This document shows, piece by piece, positions 61,269 to 64,000 of a stretch of DNA of 64,000 nucleotides (its first letter is position 1; the number at the start of each line of letters is the position of its first letter). Source of the stretch: Flavonifractor porci (lineage in GTDB: Bacteria; Bacillota; Clostridia; Oscillospirales; Oscillospiraceae); assembly GCF_037572415.1 (NCBI RefSeq), contig NZ_JBBHLB010000001.1, forward strand, positions 186,001 through 250,000. The letters run 5' to 3'. Both the position numbers and the translations under genes were made by a program. The notes under the pieces were generated by a model. That model made no database searches, was not told the DNA's origin, and was given only the letters and a program-made list of their open reading frames with translations.

Positions 61269-61991
61269 ATGAGTGAACCGCAGTTCAAGCGGGTTCTTCT
61301 GAAGCTCAGCGGCGAGGCCCTCGCCGGTGAGGCCAGCCGGGGCCTGGATTTCGATGTCATCGGCAGCGTTTGTGACGTGATCAAAAAGTGCGTGGCAGTT
61401 GGTGTTCAGGTGGGAATCGTGGTTGGCGGGGGTAATTTCTGGCGTGGCTTGAAAGACGGCGGCGACCGGATGGAGCGTACCCGCGCTGACCATATGGGAA
61501 TGCTGGCTACCACCATCAACGCACTGGCGGTGGCCGACGTGCTGGAGCAGAAGGGTGTGGACGTGCGGGTACAGACCGCCATTGAGATGCGGTCCATCGC
61601 CGAGCCTTACATTCGTTCCAAGGCCATCCGGCATATGGAGAAGGGCAGAGTGGTCATCTTTGGCTGCGGTACCGGCAATCCCTTCTTCTCCACCGATACG
61701 GCGGCTGTGCTACGGGCGGCGGAAATTGACGCTGACGCCATTCTGCTGGCCAAGAACATCGACGGTGTGTATTCCGCCGACCCCCGCAAGGATCCCACCG
61801 CGGTAAAGTATGATACCATTACCTACGACGACGTGCTGGCTCAGCATCTGGAGGTAATGGATTCCACCGCCACTTCTCTGTCCATGGACAACAAGATCCC
61901 GGTGATTCTGTTCGCGCTCAAGGACCCCGAGAATATTCTGCGTGTGGTCATGGGTGAAAAAATCGGAACCATCGTCAAGGAGGAACCGTGA
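61269..61991 (+). CDS. pyrH: UMP kinase
   Basis: 240 residues. Start FKRVLLKLSGEALAGE, then GIVVGGGNFWRG and the UMP segment ADHMGMLATTINALAVADVL. It phosphorylates UMP to UDP. ATG 61269 has AAAGGGG upstream. It begins the conserved pyrH-frr-uppS-cdsA cluster; frr starts one base after its stop. Confidence 0.95.
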   Translation: MSEPQFKRVLLKLSGEALAGEASRGLDFDVIGSVCDVIKKCVAVGVQVGIVVGGGNFWRGLKDGGDRMERTRADHMGMLATTINALAVADVLEQKGVDVRVQTAIEMRSIAEPYIRSKAIRHMEKGRVVIFGCGTGNPFFSTDTAAVLRAAEIDADAILLAKNIDGVYSADPRKDPTAVKYDTITYDDVLAQHLEVMDSTATSLSMDNKIPVILFALKDPENILRVVMGEKIGTIVKEEP

Positions 61992-61992
61992 A

Positions 61993-62547
61993 ATGAAAGA
62001 ACTCAACAAAGATTTTGACGCCAAGATGAAAAAAACCATCGACGTAGTGGTGAGTGATTTCGCCAGTGTCCGCGCCGGCCGGGCCAATGCTGCTGTACTG
62101 GATAAGATCACGGTGGACTACTACGGCGCTCCCACCCCCCTGAATCAGGTGGCCGCCATTTCTTCTCCCGACCCCCGCTCTCTGATGATCCAGCCTTGGG
62201 ACGGCACTCTGCTGAAGGCCATCGAGAAGGCCATTCAGACCTCTGATCTGGGCATCAATCCTCAGAATGACGGCCGTGTGATTCGTCTGTCCTTCCCCCA
62301 GCTCACCGAGGAGCGCCGTAAGGAACTGACCAAGCAGGTGAAGAAGTACGGTGAAAACGGCAAGGTGGCCATCCGCAATATCCGCCGGGACGCTATGGAG
62401 AAGTTCAAGGCCCTGGAGAAAAAGGGCGAGATGACCGAGGACGACCGCAAGGACTATGAAAAGGAGCTCCAGGATCTGACTGACAAGCGGTGCAAGGAGA
62501 TCGACGAGCTGACCGTCAAAAAAGAAGCGGAACTAATGGCGGTATAA
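61993..62547 (+). CDS. frr: Ribosome recycling factor
   Basis: 184 residues with the family pattern VRAGRANAAVLDKITVDYYG, IQPWDGTLLKAIEKAI and LTEERRKELTKQVKKYGENG. It splits post-termination ribosomes together with EF-G. ATG 61993 has AAGGAGG upstream; the open extension to 61942 overlaps pyrH. Confidence 0.96.
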   Translation: MKELNKDFDAKMKKTIDVVVSDFASVRAGRANAAVLDKITVDYYGAPTPLNQVAAISSPDPRSLMIQPWDGTLLKAIEKAIQTSDLGINPQNDGRVIRLSFPQLTEERRKELTKQVKKYGENGKVAIRNIRRDAMEKFKALEKKGEMTEDDRKDYEKELQDLTDKRCKEIDELTVKKEAELMAV

Positions 62548-62616
62548 CACCAAATAAGAGACATGGTGCGGGATGCGAAACGTGTCCCGCACTGGTGTCG
62601 TATAGGCGGGTTGAAC

Positions 62617-63360
62617 ATGGCATTATTCAAACCGAAGGCGGCGCAGGTCCAGGTGGATTTTGACCACCTGCCCCGTCATGTGGCGATCATCATGGACGGC
62701 AACGGCCGTTGGGCCAAGCGCCGGGGGCTGCCCCGCACGGCGGGCCACGCGGCAGGCGCGGAGACCTTCCGTACCATCGCCACATACTGTCAGAAGATCG
62801 GAATTGAATATCTGACGGTATATGCCTTCTCAACGGAGAACTGGAAGCGGCCTCTGGAGGAGGTCTCCGCCATCATTGGACTGCTGAAAAAGTATCTGTT
62901 GGAGTCCATTGAGAAGATGGAGCGGGATAGGATCCGTCTTCGCTTTTTCGGAGACCTGGAGGCACTCCCTCTGGAACTGAGAGAATTGACGGTTCGTACC
63001 GACGATATCTCCACACACTATGATGGTATGCAGGTCAATGTGTGCTTCAATTATGGTGGACGGGATGAGATCGTCCGGGCGGCCAGGGCCTTTGCGGCAG
63101 AGTGTGCGGCAGGGAAGAAGGACCCCGCGCAGCTGACAGAGGCGGATTTTTCCGGCTATCTCTATTCTGCCGGGGTACCCGACCCGGACCTGGTGATCCG
63201 GCCCAGCGGAGAGGTGCGGATCTCCAACTTCCTGCTGTGGCAGTCGGCCTACGCGGAATTCTATTATACCGACGTGCTGTGGCCCGACTTTAATAAGGAA
63301 GAGCTGAACAAGGCGCTGGCGGCCTATCAGGGCCGTTCCCGCCGCTATGGAGGTGTCTGA
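62617..63360 (+). CDS. uppS: Undecaprenyl diphosphate synthase (isoprenyl transferase)
   Basis: 247 residues. Motifs HVAIIMDGNGRWAKRRGLPR, TVYAFSTENWKRP and DPDLVIRPSGEVRISNFLLW define cis-prenyltransferases. It makes the lipid carrier for wall synthesis. ATG 62617 (GGCGGG upstream) is chosen over the extension to 62563. Confidence 0.95.
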   Translation: MALFKPKAAQVQVDFDHLPRHVAIIMDGNGRWAKRRGLPRTAGHAAGAETFRTIATYCQKIGIEYLTVYAFSTENWKRPLEEVSAIIGLLKKYLLESIEKMERDRIRLRFFGDLEALPLELRELTVRTDDISTHYDGMQVNVCFNYGGRDEIVRAARAFAAECAAGKKDPAQLTEADFSGYLYSAGVPDPDLVIRPSGEVRISNFLLWQSAYAEFYYTDVLWPDFNKEELNKALAAYQGRSRRYGGV

Positions 63361-64000
63361 GTGGTCAAGCGAATCATGGTGGCGGTGGTCTGTATACCGC
63401 TGCTGGCGGCAGCGGTATACGGTGTCTCACCGGTCTATCCGGTCATCCTGCCCATTCTGGTGGCCGGATTGTCTATGATCGCGGTGCATGAGGTGCTGTG
63501 GTCCACCGGATTTCTCAAGCACACCCGTATTTCCGGCTATTCCATTGTTTTGGCTGGCCTCATTCCGTTTTGGGTCTATTATAGCGGCAAATTGACGCCA
63601 GCCCTGGCCGGAATGTTTGTCTATATGGTGCTGCTCTTTGCCGAGGCCATTGGCAGCCACAAACGTATTACGCTGGAGAAGATGGGAGGCGCTTTTTTCC
63701 TCACCATCATCATTCCTTTTTTCCTCTCCTCGCTGCTGCGGATCCGGCTGATGGAGCACTGGATGGCGCTCATTATTCTGCCCTTTGTGGTGGCTTTTCT
63801 CAGTGATGCCTTCGCGCTCTTTGCCGGCATGGCCTTCGGCAAGCATAAGCTGGCGCCTGAGCTCTCTCCCAAAAAGACAGTGGAGGGTGCTGTGGGCGGC
63901 TTTGCCGGCGCCATCATCTGTACGGTGATCTACGGTGTCGTTCTCCAGTTTGGTTTCTCCATGCAGGTCAACTACCTGTATCTTGTGATATACGGTGCGC
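63361..64000 (+). CDS. cdsA: Phosphatidate cytidylyltransferase, 3' end beyond window
   Basis: Reads from GTG 63361, directly after the uppS stop, for 213 codons to the window edge. A multi-span protein with the CdsA signature region SDAFALFAGMAFGKHK and LSPKKTVEGAVGG. It makes CDP-diacylglycerol. The first half holds about five spans. Start choice rests on position; a ribosome site is weak (GGAGGTGTCTGA). Confidence 0.9.
   Translation, partial: MVKRIMVAVVCIPLLAAAVYGVSPVYPVILPILVAGLSMIAVHEVLWSTGFLKHTRISGYSIVLAGLIPFWVYYSGKLTPALAGMFVYMVLLFAEAIGSHKRITLEKMGGAFFLTIIIPFFLSSLLRIRLMEHWMALIILPFVVAFLSDAFALFAGMAFGKHKLAPELSPKKTVEGAVGGFAGAIICTVIYGVVLQFGFSMQVNYLYLVIYGA

Overview
The window looks like part of a chromosome from a GC-rich, spore-forming gut Clostridium of the Oscillospiraceae (Flavonifractor / Intestinimonas-like; the genus is inference). 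Supporting this are strong AGGAGG-type ribosome sites, a K+-dependent membrane pyrophosphatase, NfnAB, split transketolase, a mother-cell sigma factor (sigK) and the pyrH-frr-uppS-cdsA block.

Left flank, 1-29280: tail of an ABC exporter; hppA; a trkA-trkH potassium uptake operon; a secreted protein of unknown function; uridine phosphorylase; a MarR regulator with a heterodimeric ABC exporter; a Cys-rich mini-protein; mrnC-rqcH; a five-gene peptide-resistance type locus (response regulator, ABC ATPase, two permeases, histidine kinase); nfnAB; a MATE pump; split transketolase with a HAD phosphatase; a MATE pump divergent from a MerR regulator with a typical 19-bp-spacer promoter; and a transglutaminase-like lipoprotein.

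Centre, 29285-57143: this is the main discovery. The sigK gene is split. Its first 68 codons lie at 29285-29488 and its last 163 at 56652-57143. Both halves end in the same 8-bp core, TTAAGAAG (29481-29488 and 56644-56651). Removing the 27,163 bp between the cores restores one 231-codon pro-sigma-K reading frame (...HIVKK/YYTPNGD...). At the right end is a large serine recombinase of the SpoIVCA type, preceded by a 62-codon ORF that overlaps it. This is therefore a sigK-intervening (skin) element. Its cargo is not recognisably phage. It is a complete propanediol-utilisation microcompartment locus: a PocR-domain sensor and AraC-type response regulator, pduQ, then pduA B C D E G H, a PduK-like shell protein, pduJ L, eutJ, a PduM-like gene, pduN O P S, a membrane protein, pduT, a Cys-rich mini-protein, a peroxiredoxin-glutaredoxin fusion, pduU V and a CorA-like protein, followed by an NCS2 purine permease and fucO. 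The likely pathway is lactaldehyde to 1,2-propanediol (FucO), dehydration by B12-dependent PduCDE reactivated by PduGH and supplied with cofactor by PduO/PduS, then propionaldehyde to propionyl-CoA (PduP), propionyl-phosphate (PduL) or propanol (PduQ) inside the shell.

Right flank, 57144-64000: an ECF sigma factor with an RsgI-like anti-sigma protein, a metal P-type ATPase under two CsoR-type palindromes, then pyrH-frr-uppS-cdsA, the last running off the window. No tRNA, rRNA, CRISPR array or cobalamin riboswitch was recognised.
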